Source of the DNA: Cytobacillus sp. IB215665
GTDB lineage: Bacteria; Bacillota; Bacilli; Bacillales; SM2101
Direction of reading: 5' to 3'
Assembly: GCF_033963835.1 (NCBI RefSeq)
Contig: NZ_JAXBME010000005.1
Span: forward strand, 124,001 to 188,000
Length of the DNA stretch: 64,000 nt
Below are positions 8,228-17,308 of this stretch, one piece after another (position 1 is the first letter of the stretch; every line of letters begins with the position of its first letter). The notes under the pieces were generated by a model. The model had not been told where the DNA came from and made no database searches. It worked only from the letters and a program-made list of their open reading frames with translations. Both the position numbers and the translations under genes were made by a program.

Positions 8228-10052
8228 GCCTTTCCAATATAAAAGAATTGATGAACAAAATGACAAAGCAACTCAAGTTCAATCATCTAAAAAGAAGCCA
8301 CAACAATGGTTAACAACATTAAAAAGGGTTTGGATGTACTTATCTTATAAAAAGAGCTTACTCTCGTTAGTATTATTTATGGTTGTTGTAAGCTCAAGCC
8401 TTGCAATTATAGGACCATTTTTATTAGGGGTAGCGATTGATGATTATATTAATACGTCAAATACTGAAGGTTTTATAAAGTTATTAATCGGCTTAGCAGT
8501 TATATATGTATTACGATCTTTAGCGCTATTATTACAAAACTATTGGATGATTGGTATCGCGCAACAAACAGTTTATACGATGAGAAATCAGCTTTTTGAA
8601 CATCTCCATAAGCTTCCAATCCCATATTTTGATAAACGCCAGCATGGTGAGCTTATGAGTAGGGTAACGAATGACATTGAAAATGTGAGCTCAACGTTAA
8701 ATAGTTCAGTTATTCAAATTTCATCGAGTATACTTACGCTAATCGGAACTGTTTCAGTTATGATATGGCTAAGTCCATTGCTTACGTTGATCACGATGAC
8801 AATTATCCCTTTGTTAATTATTGGGATGAGGTGGATTACAAAGAGAACGAGAAGAGTGTTTAAAGAGCAGCAACGAAATCTAGGTGATTTAAATGGATAC
8901 ATTGAAGAAATCATATCTGGACAAAGAATCGTTAAGTCTTTTTCTCAAGAAGAACGAGTCATTTCTGAATTTATGGTTAAAAACGAGAGATTAAAAGGGA
9001 CAGCGTTTTGGTCCCAAACTTATTCAGGTTTTATTCCTAAAGTAATGAATGTCCTAAACAATCTAAGCTTCGCCTTGATTGCAGGAATCGGTGGTTTATT
9101 TGCACTAAATGGTATGATTTCTATCGGTACAATTGTTATTTTTACGGAATATTCAAGACAATTCACTCGTCCCTTAAATGACTTAGCAAACCAATTTAAC
9201 ACACTATTATCAGCTGTTGCGGGTGCAGAGCGAGTGTTTGAGGTATTAGACGAAGATGAAGAAGAAGTCAAAGGGACAAATTTGACCCATCTACAGTCTA
9301 TTCAAGGTAAAGTGGATTTTTGCAATGTTTCTTTTTCGTATGAAGAAGCTGAAAACACGATAACTGATGTCAGCTTTGCTGTCACTCCTGGTGAAACAGT
9401 TGCCCTTGTCGGTCCTACAGGTGCTGGGAAATCAACAATTATTAACTTACTATCGAGATTTTATGATGTGGATAAGGGGAAGGTTTTAATTGACGATCGA
9501 GATGTAACGACTGTAAATAGAGCGAGCTTACGACGTAATATGGGCTTTGTATTACAGGATCCATTTTTATTTGAAGGAACAATAAGAGAAAATATTCGTT
9601 ATGGAAGGCTAACTGCAACTGATGAAGAAGTTGAACAGGCTGCAGTTTTGGCAAATGCTCATTCCTTTATTCAACGATTACCACAACAATATGAGACAAT
9701 ATTAACACAGGACGGTTCTGGAATAAGTCAAGGGCAAAAACAGTTATTATCTATTGCCCGAGCGATTCTAGCAGATCCATCTATCTTAATTTTAGATGAA
9801 GCAACAAGTAGCATCGATACGATTACAGAAATTAAAATACAAGAAGCACTACAGCGATTAATGAATGGTAGAACAAGCTTTATTATTGCTCATCGACTGA
9901 ATACTATTAGTAAGGCTGATCAAATTTTGGTATTAAATAATGGTCGTATCCTAGAAAAAGGGACACATGAATCACTATTAGAGAAAAAAGGATTTTATGA
10001 AAAAATGGCAGGAATTTCTGTTAATTTGTCGAATGCAACAATGGGGGATTAG
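8205..10052 (+). CDS. ABC exporter half-transporter, catalytic partner (YfiC-like)
   Basis: Encodes about 615 residues: a charged N-terminal extension of about 50 residues, six membrane helices, and an ATP-binding domain with GPTGAGKST (Walker A), ILDEATSSID (Walker B with catalytic Glu) and IIAHRLNT (switch His). Its signature is altered to ISQGQKQ. Pairing a normal Walker B/His here with the normal signature of the upstream partner gives one consensus and one degenerate ATP site, as in BmrCD-type exporters. ATG 8205 follows AAAGGAGG and overlaps the upstream gene, indicating translational coupling. Confidence 0.88.
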   Translation: MMLKQLTKPFQYKRIDEQNDKATQVQSSKKKPQQWLTTLKRVWMYLSYKKSLLSLVLFMVVVSSSLAIIGPFLLGVAIDDYINTSNTEGFIKLLIGLAVIYVLRSLALLLQNYWMIGIAQQTVYTMRNQLFEHLHKLPIPYFDKRQHGELMSRVTNDIENVSSTLNSSVIQISSSILTLIGTVSVMIWLSPLLTLITMTIIPLLIIGMRWITKRTRRVFKEQQRNLGDLNGYIEEIISGQRIVKSFSQEERVISEFMVKNERLKGTAFWSQTYSGFIPKVMNVLNNLSFALIAGIGGLFALNGMISIGTIVIFTEYSRQFTRPLNDLANQFNTLLSAVAGAERVFEVLDEDEEEVKGTNLTHLQSIQGKVDFCNVSFSYEEAENTITDVSFAVTPGETVALVGPTGAGKSTIINLLSRFYDVDKGKVLIDDRDVTTVNRASLRRNMGFVLQDPFLFEGTIRENIRYGRLTATDEEVEQAAVLANAHSFIQRLPQQYETILTQDGSGISQGQKQLLSIARAILADPSILILDEATSSIDTITEIKIQEALQRLMNGRTSFIIAHRLNTISKADQILVLNNGRILEKGTHESLLEKKGFYEKMAGISVNLSNATMGD

Positions 10053-10090
10053 TATATACATTTTCATGCGTTAAACAGGGATAATAATAG

Positions 10091-10170
10091 AAGGTGGCTC
10101 TTGGTTACAAAGACACAAATCCAACTTACAGCAAAAAGGGTTTGGGAAACTGTTACTAGAGTCACCTTTT
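10091..10170 (+). terminator. Long-stem terminator after the ABC exporter operon
   Basis: AAGGTGGCTCTTGGTTAC (10091-10108) pairs imperfectly with GTTACTAGAGTCACCTT (10152-10168), then TT and an AT-rich tract. The loop can pair further. It lies 39 bases past the stop codon of the second subunit. Confidence 0.7.
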
Positions 10171-10500
10171 AATTAAGGAGAATCCTAAATTAAATTAACT
10201 TCAACAATCGCCCTACCATGAGATTAATAGTAAACTGCCTCTTAGAGGAAATGGAGTTATTTATAGAGGGTAAGGCTATATTCACATAATAATTATTATT
10301 AGTAACAATACGTATAAATTCGTGTTTGTGAAATCTTCATCTAAGTGACAAAACCGCCGTTTTGCTGTTATTTTTGTTTAATTACTAAAGATATTATCGT
10401 GTATAAATTTATTTGGAAAATTATATAAGAAAATGAAACTCTTTGACTGTTTGGCACGTATATGAGATGTATTATAAATATACTGTTGGAGGTTGGTTCA
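10171..10500. other. AT-rich intergenic stretch, no gene
   Basis: No supported coding frame. The segment holds the upstream region of the small membrane protein gene. TTTGAC at 10442 and AT-rich hexamers at 10461-10475 are weak promoter candidates without ideal spacing. Confidence 0.4.
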
Positions 10501-10767
10501 ATGAATGATTCGATGCTATTCATAATTATTATGGCTACATTATTACTTATAATCAATGTTGTAATGATTCCAATTCAGTATGCTTATTTCAAAAAGATAG
10601 AGGAGGAAAAGAAGGAGAAAAAACTTTCTCAAGGAGAATTTTATGATGAAATGGAATTCCAAGAGCAATTACTCCATTTCAATACACATTCTAGCATATT
10701 TATTTTCCCAGCAAACTTCATTGCATATTCAATCTATAAGAAAAGAGTTCGTAGACAGCTTGCATAG
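10501..10767 (+). CDS. Small membrane protein of unknown function (DUF3949-like)
   Basis: Encodes 88 residues: an N-terminal membrane helix (residues 4-27), a charged stretch rich in Glu and Lys, and a second hydrophobic segment with FIFPANFIAYSIYKK near the C-terminus. The arrangement (Ile-Pro-x-Gln-Tyr after the first helix, Phe-Pro-Ala-Asn before the second) resembles the small Bacillus DUF3949 family from memory, which is not a firm assignment. ATG 10501 has GGAGG eight bases upstream; the longer frame from 10462 has no site. Confidence 0.65.
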   Translation: MNDSMLFIIIMATLLLIINVVMIPIQYAYFKKIEEEKKEKKLSQGEFYDEMEFQEQLLHFNTHSSIFIFPANFIAYSIYKKRVRRQLA

Positions 10768-10802
10768 GTAATTTAAACAAACGTTTGATTAAACTGAAAC
10801 GA

Positions 10803-10878
10803 TTGGATCACATAACACCAAACACGAATTAATGAGCCTACATTATTATAATCAGTGTTTGGTGTGTGTGGTCTTTCT
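10803..10878 (+). terminator. Terminator between convergent genes
   Basis: ACACCAAACAC (10815-10825) and GTGTTTGGTGT (10855-10865) form a perfect stem with a partly paired loop, followed by a GTCTTTCTT tract. It separates the small membrane protein from the convergent ABC genes. Confidence 0.7.
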
Positions 10879-10925
10879 TAATAGAAATTGCTCAAGCCTT
10901 GTTCAATCCTGTATTTATAAATCTC

Positions 10926-11657
10926 TTAGATCGCTTTTTTATTGAAATATGTTAAACCGCTAACGAAAAATGCAAGAAAGCTACCTAATATAACAAATAA
11001 CAACGTTACTAAGGAGAAGTTTAATACACCAAATGTAGTATCACCACTCGGTAACATTGCTAAAATGGGTTGGGCCCAAGGGTAATAAGGTCCGTATTTT
11101 GATTGAATGATTAAGATATTTGGTATTGTAAAAATTACATTTATTGCCAACGGAGCAGCAAAGCTAGCCCATGCAATAGATACAAATATTTGTAAAGCAG
11201 CTAGGGGGAATGTTGCGATCCAACCACCAAGTACCCCACGAAGCAACATGTCCCAAGGAATCGCATGATCAAAACCTCTTATTTGACCGACAGCAAGTAA
11301 AGCTATTAAAAATAACAGCTGTGTAACGAGCAGTATAATCATTACTAATAGCAACTTTGACATATATACGTTTGTCCGAGAAACGGGCAAGGCTAAAAGT
11401 TGTTTCCAACTATCTCCAACATGCTCATAACGACAAACGAACGCTGCAAATATACCAGTTAATAACGGTAGAAATAACAATGCATGAACAATCGTCATCA
11501 TACTAAGTGTATAGAACCAGTCTGCGCCTGGAATTTCTATCGGTGTTAATAAGCCTGTAATAAAGGCAAGTGCAGGACTTACAAAAATAAGTAACCAAAT
11601 CGGTGATTTTCTAAGCTTTAACCATTCAGAGCGTAGAATATTATTAAATGCTTTCAC
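10926..11657 (-). CDS. ABC-2 type permease (bacitracin/lantibiotic transporter type), second permease
   Basis: Encodes 243 residues with six membrane helices. The N-terminal segment RSEWLKLRKSPIWLL and the loop DSWKQLLALPVSRTNVYMSK are typical of bacitracin- and lantibiotic-type permeases (BcrB, MutG/EpiG-like). The paired permease ends at the adjacent base, and the two proteins share the sequence SWKQLLALPVSR, showing duplication. With the ATPase at 12368-13282 it forms a three-gene transporter on the minus strand. The likely role is peptide-antibiotic immunity or export; the substrate is inferred from the family only. Confidence 0.82.
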   Translation of the reverse strand: MKAFNNILRSEWLKLRKSPIWLLIFVSPALAFITGLLTPIEIPGADWFYTLSMMTIVHALLFLPLLTGIFAAFVCRYEHVGDSWKQLLALPVSRTNVYMSKLLLVMIILLVTQLLFLIALLAVGQIRGFDHAIPWDMLLRGVLGGWIATFPLAALQIFVSIAWASFAAPLAINVIFTIPNILIIQSKYGPYYPWAQPILAMLPSGDTTFGVLNFSLVTLLFVILGSFLAFFVSGLTYFNKKAI

Positions 11658-12371
11658 TTAATTCACGTCCCTTCGCCCAAAATCAATAAGGCTAAGCACA
11701 AAAATAACCATACCTACTAATATACCTGCTAAAACAGTGTATTCTACCTTACTCCAATCATTGATAAGCATTGGCCATTTCCAAAAAAACCAGTCAGGCA
11801 GCACGATAGAATACATCGATAGTACGCCACCTAAAATACCGATAGTTAAAGGTATTGCTTGATTTTTGAATACAATTGATAACCAAATCTGCAAAGTTAA
11901 AATCGGCAGTGCTGCGAAAAATGGATAAAAGGATACTTTTAAGAGTTTTATATAAGGTATACTCATTCCAAATTTTAATATAAAACCAAGAATGATTGAG
12001 CCTACGGCTAATAGTAAACAAGACATGAATAAGAGCATGGCTGATAAATAAAATTTTGAAGAAAAAACGGTAATTCGTGAAACAGGTAAAGCTAAAAGCT
12101 GCTTCCATGAATTCACTTGGTGCTCTATATTAGCTATCATCGACGTAATTATAGCAATTCCTAGCACTAATGTTGGCGTAGCTAATTGCTGAATATTTTC
12201 TAGGAACCCTCCCCATAAATCAGCGGCATAATAATTTGTAAGATAGTCATAGCGTACCCCAAAGTTTACCGCTTGTAAGGCTATAACACCAAACGGACCT
12301 AAAAAGATGAGAAACCATATCATTTTTTTTCGTACTTTTAACAGGTCTGAAGATAATACTTTTGCGATCAT
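11658..12371 (-). CDS. ABC-2 type permease (bacitracin/lantibiotic transporter type), first permease
   Basis: Encodes 237 residues with six membrane helices. It starts with the same type of cytoplasmic entry motif (SSDLLKVRKKMIWFL) and carries NSWKQLLALPVSRITVFSSK, nearly identical to the other permease. It overlaps the ATPase gene by four bases (ATGA-type coupling) and is directly followed by the second permease, so all three are one translationally coupled unit. It resembles MutE/EpiE-type immunity permeases. Confidence 0.82.
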   Translation of the reverse strand: MIAKVLSSDLLKVRKKMIWFLIFLGPFGVIALQAVNFGVRYDYLTNYYAADLWGGFLENIQQLATPTLVLGIAIITSMIANIEHQVNSWKQLLALPVSRITVFSSKFYLSAMLLFMSCLLLAVGSIILGFILKFGMSIPYIKLLKVSFYPFFAALPILTLQIWLSIVFKNQAIPLTIGILGGVLSMYSIVLPDWFFWKWPMLINDWSKVEYTVLAGILVGMVIFVLSLIDFGRRDVN

Positions 12372-13282
12372 AGGCTACCAGCCTCCCCAACGAGTTCGAG
12401 GAAGATATCTTCTAATGATTTTTTTATTTCCTCTACACGATAAATTGATACATTTTCATGTACGAGTGTTTTAATGATATGTGCAATTTGAAAATCCGTT
12501 ATGTTGTCAAATAATAGTGCTGAATCATTTTGTTCAACTGTATATCCATTTGCTAGCATTGTGCGGTAAGCTATATTAGCGTCACTAACTGCAACATGCA
12601 TTTTACTCTTTGCCCGTTGCCTTAATGTTTCAATAGGATTTTGAAAAATCATTGAGCCTTTTGAAATGACACCAACTTGTGTTGCCATTTGGTCAATTTC
12701 ACTAAGTAGGTGGCTAGAAACGAGAACGGTGATTCCATGTTCTTTCGGCATATTTTTGATTAACTCGCGAATTTCTAAAATACCTGAAGGATCAAGACCG
12801 TTAGTAGGTTCATCCAAAATAAGTAATTCGGGATTCCCTAATAATGCAGTAGCAATCCCTAATCGTTGCTTCATTCCAAGAGAGTAGCCTTTCACAGCCC
12901 TTTTTGCATCCTTTGTTAAACGTACAATTGAAAGGACTTCGTCAATTCTCTTTTTTGGTACGTCAAGAATTCTTCGCACAGCTTCCAAATTTTCATAGCC
13001 AGTTAAATGGCCATAGTAAGATGGAGATTCAACAAGAGAGCCAGTCTTTCTAAGGACTGAAAGCTTATCTTGTTTTAGATGTCGTCCGAATAAAAAAATT
13101 GACCCTGAAGAAGGCTTCATCAATCCTAAGAGCATTCGGATGGTAGTTGTTTTTCCTGCGCCATTTGGTCCTAAAAATCCATAAATTTCTCCAGGTTTTA
13201 TTTCTAAATTTACTCGATCAACTGCGATTCTTCCTTTGAAGCGTTTCGTTAAATTTGTCGTTTGAATAATATATTCACTCAT
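12368..13282 (-). CDS. ABC transporter ATP-binding protein (BcrA-like)
   Basis: Encodes about 304 residues. The ATPase domain has GPNGAGKTTT (Walker A), GYSLGMKQRLGIA (signature), LLILDEPTNGLDP (Walker B) and VSSHLLSEI (switch His), followed by the roughly 80-residue C-terminal extension seen in BcrA/DrrA-type ATPases. It would power the two downstream permeases. The frame opens at 13312, but ATG 13282 follows GAGGTG by seven bases and gives the family N-terminus MSEYIIQ. The intergenic region upstream has no evident two-component-type repeats. Confidence 0.88.
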   Translation of the reverse strand: MSEYIIQTTNLTKRFKGRIAVDRVNLEIKPGEIYGFLGPNGAGKTTTIRMLLGLMKPSSGSIFLFGRHLKQDKLSVLRKTGSLVESPSYYGHLTGYENLEAVRRILDVPKKRIDEVLSIVRLTKDAKRAVKGYSLGMKQRLGIATALLGNPELLILDEPTNGLDPSGILEIRELIKNMPKEHGITVLVSSHLLSEIDQMATQVGVISKGSMIFQNPIETLRQRAKSKMHVAVSDANIAYRTMLANGYTVEQNDSALLFDNITDFQIAHIIKTLVHENVSIYRVEEIKKSLEDIFLELVGEAGSL

Positions 13283-13465
13283 TATGATCACCTCGTCTTT
13301 CATCCTACACACCGTAGGTTAAAACGAGAGGAACTGTTAGTTTAAATTTTGTTTAAAATGTACCAAATTGAGGGGAAAGCGTCAGTTGTACAACTTATAC
13401 TGGGTTTTTCAACACCTTGATACTGAAAAAATCAAATTATTATTACTGTATCTTTAAAACAGAAA

Positions 13466-14557
13466 TTAAGATTGAAATTTATTCATGAATCGGCGGTCAA
13501 TCCAATTCTTTACATACCATGTCCACTTCCCTGAAATAGCAAATGTACTATAAGTTAACATCGCATGATGATTGCCAATAGATATTAATGCTAAATAATT
13601 TCTTTGAGGTTGATATTCAAGTAAATCCTTCTTCTGTAGAATACGGTTAAGATTTCTCCATAATAGCGGACCTTGTCTAACAGCGGTTACACCATTTTTA
13701 GGTATATTTGGGTCTGATTCGATAGAAATACAGTCACCTGCCCCAAATATATGAGGATATCTTATGTTCTGTAATGTGCTTTTTACGAGCATGTAACCCG
13801 AAGAATCTGTCGGTAAGGATGAATTTCTAAATAATGGTGAAGCTTGAGGTCCCCCTAAATATATTAAGTGAGAGTAACTGATTCTATTTCCTTTTTGTGT
13901 AATTAAGTTTTCCTTTGTTACTGTGGTTATACTTTCATCACTAACTACATTTAATCCAGATTTATATGCCAATTCTGTTATGATCTTTGATGACCTTTCC
14001 CCAGCAGAATGGAGTAGGGGAGATGAATGAACTAACGTGACTTCACTGTCATTAGGGGTATATTTTTTTTTCCATGCTAACAATGATAGAGCTATTTCAA
14101 TACCAGATGCCCCACCTCCGACAATAACTGGATGCTTACTATCGCGTAAATCATTTATATGTTTAGGGAAAAGATGATTCGGCTTAACTGCAATACTATT
14201 GTTAGCTAGATTTGGTATATTGGGATTGATATTTAAGGAGCCGATATCAAAGGAAACGTAATCATAAGAAATCGTTTGCCCACTTGCTGAGTAAAGAGTA
14301 TTGTTAATAGGGTCAACGGAGCTTATTGTTTCTTCTTTAAATTGAATACCCACCCATTTCGATAATTGTAATAAATCAATTCTTATGTCTGATTCTTCAT
14401 ATAATCCTTCTACAAAACCTGAAAACATACCAGAGTAATACTGATATCTAGAGCTAGAAACTAGAACCCATTCAATATCAAGTTGTTTTGTTGTCTTTAG
14501 GTTTTTCACACAGTGGAGATGGCTATGACCTCCACCAACGAGTACAATCCTTTTCAT
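13466..14557 (-). CDS. FAD-dependent pyridine nucleotide-disulfide oxidoreductase (SelD N-terminus type)
   Basis: Encodes 363 residues. The FAD-binding N-terminus is IVLVGGGHSHLHCVK, a second dinucleotide fold is at PVIVGGGASGIEIALSL, and FGAGDC near residue 280 is the FAD-contacting motif. The GGGHSH start and overall layout match the family found fused to selenophosphate synthetase (TIGR03169), but here it stands alone with no selD in view. It also resembles type II NADH dehydrogenases. It probably transfers electrons from NAD(P)H to an unidentified acceptor. ATG 14557 has AAAGGG about ten bases upstream. Confidence 0.75.
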   Translation of the reverse strand: MKRIVLVGGGHSHLHCVKNLKTTKQLDIEWVLVSSSRYQYYSGMFSGFVEGLYEESDIRIDLLQLSKWVGIQFKEETISSVDPINNTLYSASGQTISYDYVSFDIGSLNINPNIPNLANNSIAVKPNHLFPKHINDLRDSKHPVIVGGGASGIEIALSLLAWKKKYTPNDSEVTLVHSSPLLHSAGERSSKIITELAYKSGLNVVSDESITTVTKENLITQKGNRISYSHLIYLGGPQASPLFRNSSLPTDSSGYMLVKSTLQNIRYPHIFGAGDCISIESDPNIPKNGVTAVRQGPLLWRNLNRILQKKDLLEYQPQRNYLALISIGNHHAMLTYSTFAISGKWTWYVKNWIDRRFMNKFQS

Positions 14558-14801
14558 ATCTAAGTCAGCCCTTTTAGTAGTTTGTTCTTATCATACTCTT
14601 ATAGACGAGGAAGGAAAAAGAATATGCTAATGTAAAAAGAGTATCAGTTGACATAAATAGTCGCCGATAAAACTTAAGAAATTCTTTAAGAATTGCTGAT
14701 TACAATAAGAAATGTGAAAAAGAAATTGCTGATTAATATTTGTTGTAACTCTGCTGTTACAGGATTAAAGAGTAAAAGATATCTGCTTCATAATATACTA
14801 A
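14558..14801. other. Intergenic stretch, no gene
   Basis: Upstream region of the flavoprotein gene. No coding frame, repeat or convincing promoter was seen before the repeat element at 14802. Confidence 0.4.
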
Positions 14802-14958
14802 GGGTTTTTTCCTAAACTTTGTTGCTCTTGCTATCAAATTAGTAACATAAAAAGTGGTTTTATATTGTTAGCTATCGTTGTACAGAAGAAAAGATGCCAC
14901 GAACGCTAGTTGTGTGGGTGTTTACTTCTTAATACGAAAATAACAGACATTGCGAAAA
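14802..14958 (+). mobile_element. MITE-like repeat, direct copy
   Basis: The left end GGGTTTTTTCCTAAACTTTG, the core GAAAAGATGCCACGAACGCT and the right end ATTGCGAAAA match the family. TAATATAC lies just left of the element and TAATATAG just right, a possible 8-bp target duplication with one mismatch. It closely resembles the copy at 62680 in its left half (AGTAACATAAAAAGTGG). Confidence 0.8.
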
Positions 14959-15002
14959 TAATATAGATTTATCAATTAGAGTTAAAGCTAGGAATCTTCT
15001 GA

Positions 15003-15289
15003 AAAAAAATAGAAAACCAAATAGAGGATGTTCTCACAATATTTGATAAATACAATGTTGACGAAGAAAGAATACTAATATGGCTTTTATCTTCAATTTT
15101 AGATCAGGCGTTATGGATTAAGGATACCATGAAAAATTAATACAATCTCCAAATTCAGAACAGTATTCAAAATTTACAGAGCGAGATAAAAACTAAGTCA
15201 AATCTGCTAGAATTAAAAAGGAAAAAATTATAGAATATAATGTAATTGATGAAGACAAGGAAGAATTTGGTCTCTTTTATTAATTATTT
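15003..15289 (+). pseudogene. Decayed protein-coding remnant, unknown family
   Basis: A protein-like but startless frame from about 15003 to 15140 (segments such as DVLTIFDKYNVDEERILIWL) hits a stop. It is continued in another frame from about 15122 (LIQSPNSEQYSKFTERD, one internal TAA, then IIEYNVIDEDKEEFGLFY) to 15289. The strand matches the glycosyltransferase downstream. The protein-like composition and broken frame suggest a recently decayed gene of about 95 codons. No family was recognised. Confidence 0.35.
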
Positions 15290-15302
15290 ATAGCAAAGAG
15301 TA

Positions 15303-15494
15303 TTGTATTGGAAAATTAGATCGTCAGATGAATCAGAGTTTGAAGAGTTAGTGGCAGACATACCAAATGAGGTGCAAAGTTTCATTAACTCAGAAGATAT
15401 CAGGAAGACTATTAAAGATGACCAGTATAAAATAACTATAACAAGTAAAGATGATAAAGACGTAGTAATATTAAAGAATTTGCTTGAAGGATAA
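15303..15494 (+). CDS. Short acidic protein or gene remnant, unknown
   Basis: A 63-codon frame begins with TTG, without a good ribosome binding site. The product is acidic and hydrophilic (DESEFEELVADIPNEVQSF). It is in the same frame as the first piece of the upstream remnant and may be the last surviving part of that gene. It ends 49 bases before the start region of the glycosyltransferase. Function unknown; may not be translated. Confidence 0.3.
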   Translation: MYWKIRSSDESEFEELVADIPNEVQSFINSEDIRKTIKDDQYKITITSKDDKDVVILKNLLEG

Positions 15495-15543
15495 ATATAT
15501 TTGTGTAACTAGTTTAGCGCAAAGTTTATAAGGAGGGGTTCTT

Positions 15544-17106
15544 CTGTTACCTAAAGAGAAAGTTTTAATGGTAGTCCATAATATCGAAGTTGAACGCGGA
15601 GGAATGACGTCTGTAATGCTTAATCGCTCTAGAGCATTAGCGGAAAAAGGATATAATGTAAGCCTTGTAACTTTAGATGATAACAATAGATATCAGTCTA
15701 TCTCCGAAGAACTAAGAAAAATAGGGCGATTGTCAGATAAAGTCGGTATTCTAAATGTTTATGATTATTATAAAGATCTTAATACAAGAGGTGGAGTTTC
15801 TGATGAACAACTAAGGTATTATGGTGAAGCTTCAGATATTTACGAAAAGGGATACGACATCCAATCGGATGAGTTACAGGCAAAATTTTACGCTAGATAC
15901 TTTAAAGATGGAGTATATGTCAAATATAAAAAATGGAACAAAGATTTCACATTAAGCCATATAGATTACTTTGACAATCAAAGAAACAGAACATCACGAG
16001 AAATATTTAATAAGAAAGGTTATATCGAAAAAATAATATTCTTTAATGTAAATACCAATAAACAGCATCAAGTTATTTTCAAAACAGAAGACGGATTTAC
16101 TTATTTAAATAAGTGGTTTAATCCTGAGAAAGGGAATCTTCAACAGCAATTTCTATTTACACGTAATACTAACCGTGCTTCTTTGTTTAAAAATAACATA
16201 GAATTGCATTCACGTTGGTTGAATGAGATCTGCGAAAAAGAAGAAAGCAAACCGTTTGTAATATGCGATGGCATAGGGTCTGCAGATAAAATTTTATCGA
16301 TGGATAAAGCATTAGCTTTTAGAATTTACCCTTTGCACACAAACCATTTTCAAGAGCCTTACACATTCGGAAGTGAGATAAAAGAGAAGCATAGAAAAAT
16401 ATTGACAAATTTGATTGATTTAGACTCATTGGTTGTCTTATCTGAAGATCACAAGATTGATATAACTAATCAATTTGGCAATTTTGGAAATGTTGATGTA
16501 ATACCGAACTCAATAACTAAAAAAAATCATGACATAGTCAAAGATGACTCTCAAGAAATAGCGATTGTAGCTAGGTACGACAAAATAAAACAAATTGACC
16601 ATGCCATTAAGGCCTTTGCAAAAGTAGTTAATGAATTCCCTAATGCTAAGTTGAATATATATGGAAATGGCGCTGATGAGGAAAGATTAATAAAATTGAT
16701 TACACATATGAATCTGCATGCCAATGTATTTATAAAAGGTTACAGCAAGGATGTGTCTTCGGTTTATAATGAATCTCTTGTGACACTTCTAACATCAAAA
16801 TCCGAAGCATTTGGCCTTGTAATTGCGGAGTCAATGCTTAATCAAACCCCTGTGATTAGTTATGATATTAATTATGGGCCAAGAGATATTATAACTAATA
16901 ATATTGACGGATTTCTTGTCCCTAAAGACAATATAGAAAAACTTGCGGATAAAATTATATTTTCACTAAAAAATCAGGATGAAATTAAAGAAATGGGCTT
17001 AAAAGCTAAACGAAATATTGAACTTAAATTTACAAACGAAATCATCTCAAAAAAATGGATTAATTTATTCGAGACATTGAAATCAAAAGATCTTATTGAG
17101 TTATAA
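15544..17106 (+). CDS. TagE-like glycosyltransferase (GT4)
   Basis: Encodes about 512-520 residues. The N-terminal nucleotide-binding start VLMVVHNIEVERGGMTSVML, a central DUF1975-like insertion, and the C-terminal GT-B half with IYGNGADEERLI, SEAFGLVIAESM and YGPRDII match wall teichoic acid polyol-phosphate glucosyltransferases (TagE/TarM type). It would add sugar to cell-wall polymer at the inner membrane face. The first ATG in frame (15568) lies 30 bases after a strong AGGAGGGG (15531-15538) and would cut into the first beta strand. CTG 15544 is correctly spaced, so a CTG start, or a mutated ATG, is likely. A terminator follows at 17118. Confidence 0.8.
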   Translation: MLPKEKVLMVVHNIEVERGGMTSVMLNRSRALAEKGYNVSLVTLDDNNRYQSISEELRKIGRLSDKVGILNVYDYYKDLNTRGGVSDEQLRYYGEASDIYEKGYDIQSDELQAKFYARYFKDGVYVKYKKWNKDFTLSHIDYFDNQRNRTSREIFNKKGYIEKIIFFNVNTNKQHQVIFKTEDGFTYLNKWFNPEKGNLQQQFLFTRNTNRASLFKNNIELHSRWLNEICEKEESKPFVICDGIGSADKILSMDKALAFRIYPLHTNHFQEPYTFGSEIKEKHRKILTNLIDLDSLVVLSEDHKIDITNQFGNFGNVDVIPNSITKKNHDIVKDDSQEIAIVARYDKIKQIDHAIKAFAKVVNEFPNAKLNIYGNGADEERLIKLITHMNLHANVFIKGYSKDVSSVYNESLVTLLTSKSEAFGLVIAESMLNQTPVISYDINYGPRDIITNNIDGFLVPKDNIEKLADKIIFSLKNQDEIKEMGLKAKRNIELKFTNEIISKKWINLFETLKSKDLIEL

Positions 17107-17117
17107 ATTAATAATAA

Positions 17118-17147
17118 AAAAACGACCTTTAAGGTCGTTTTTATTTT
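17118..17147 (+). terminator. Terminator after the glycosyltransferase gene
   Basis: AACGACC (17121-17127) pairs with GGTCGTT (17133-17139), extended by flanking A and T runs, followed by TTTATTTT. Confidence 0.88.
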
Positions 17148-17161
17148 AAAGGAGGAGGTTT

Positions 17162-17308
17162 ATGTCAAATCTTGTAGCTACATTATCAATAACTAACTGG
17201 CCGTCTCTTTTAAGTGCATTTGATATCAAGGCTTGGTTTGAAGTTAAAAAAATCTTATACACGTTCCCTTACTACAAAAAATCTGTTATTAGATTATCCT
17301 TCTATTAA
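17162..17308 (+). CDS. Small protein of 48 residues, unknown
   Basis: An excellent ribosome binding site (AAAGGAGGAGG at 17148-17158) precedes ATG 17162. The product starts MSNLVATLSITNWPSLLSAF and ends with a basic aromatic tail. It sits immediately downstream of the glycosyltransferase terminator. The following 110 bases contain further protein-like but stop-broken frames (AEIGAFVAYLICRNKGLS), so this may be the N-terminal stub of a larger broken gene instead of a true small protein. No family recognised. Confidence 0.4.
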   Translation: MSNLVATLSITNWPSLLSAFDIKAWFEVKKILYTFPYYKKSVIRLSFY

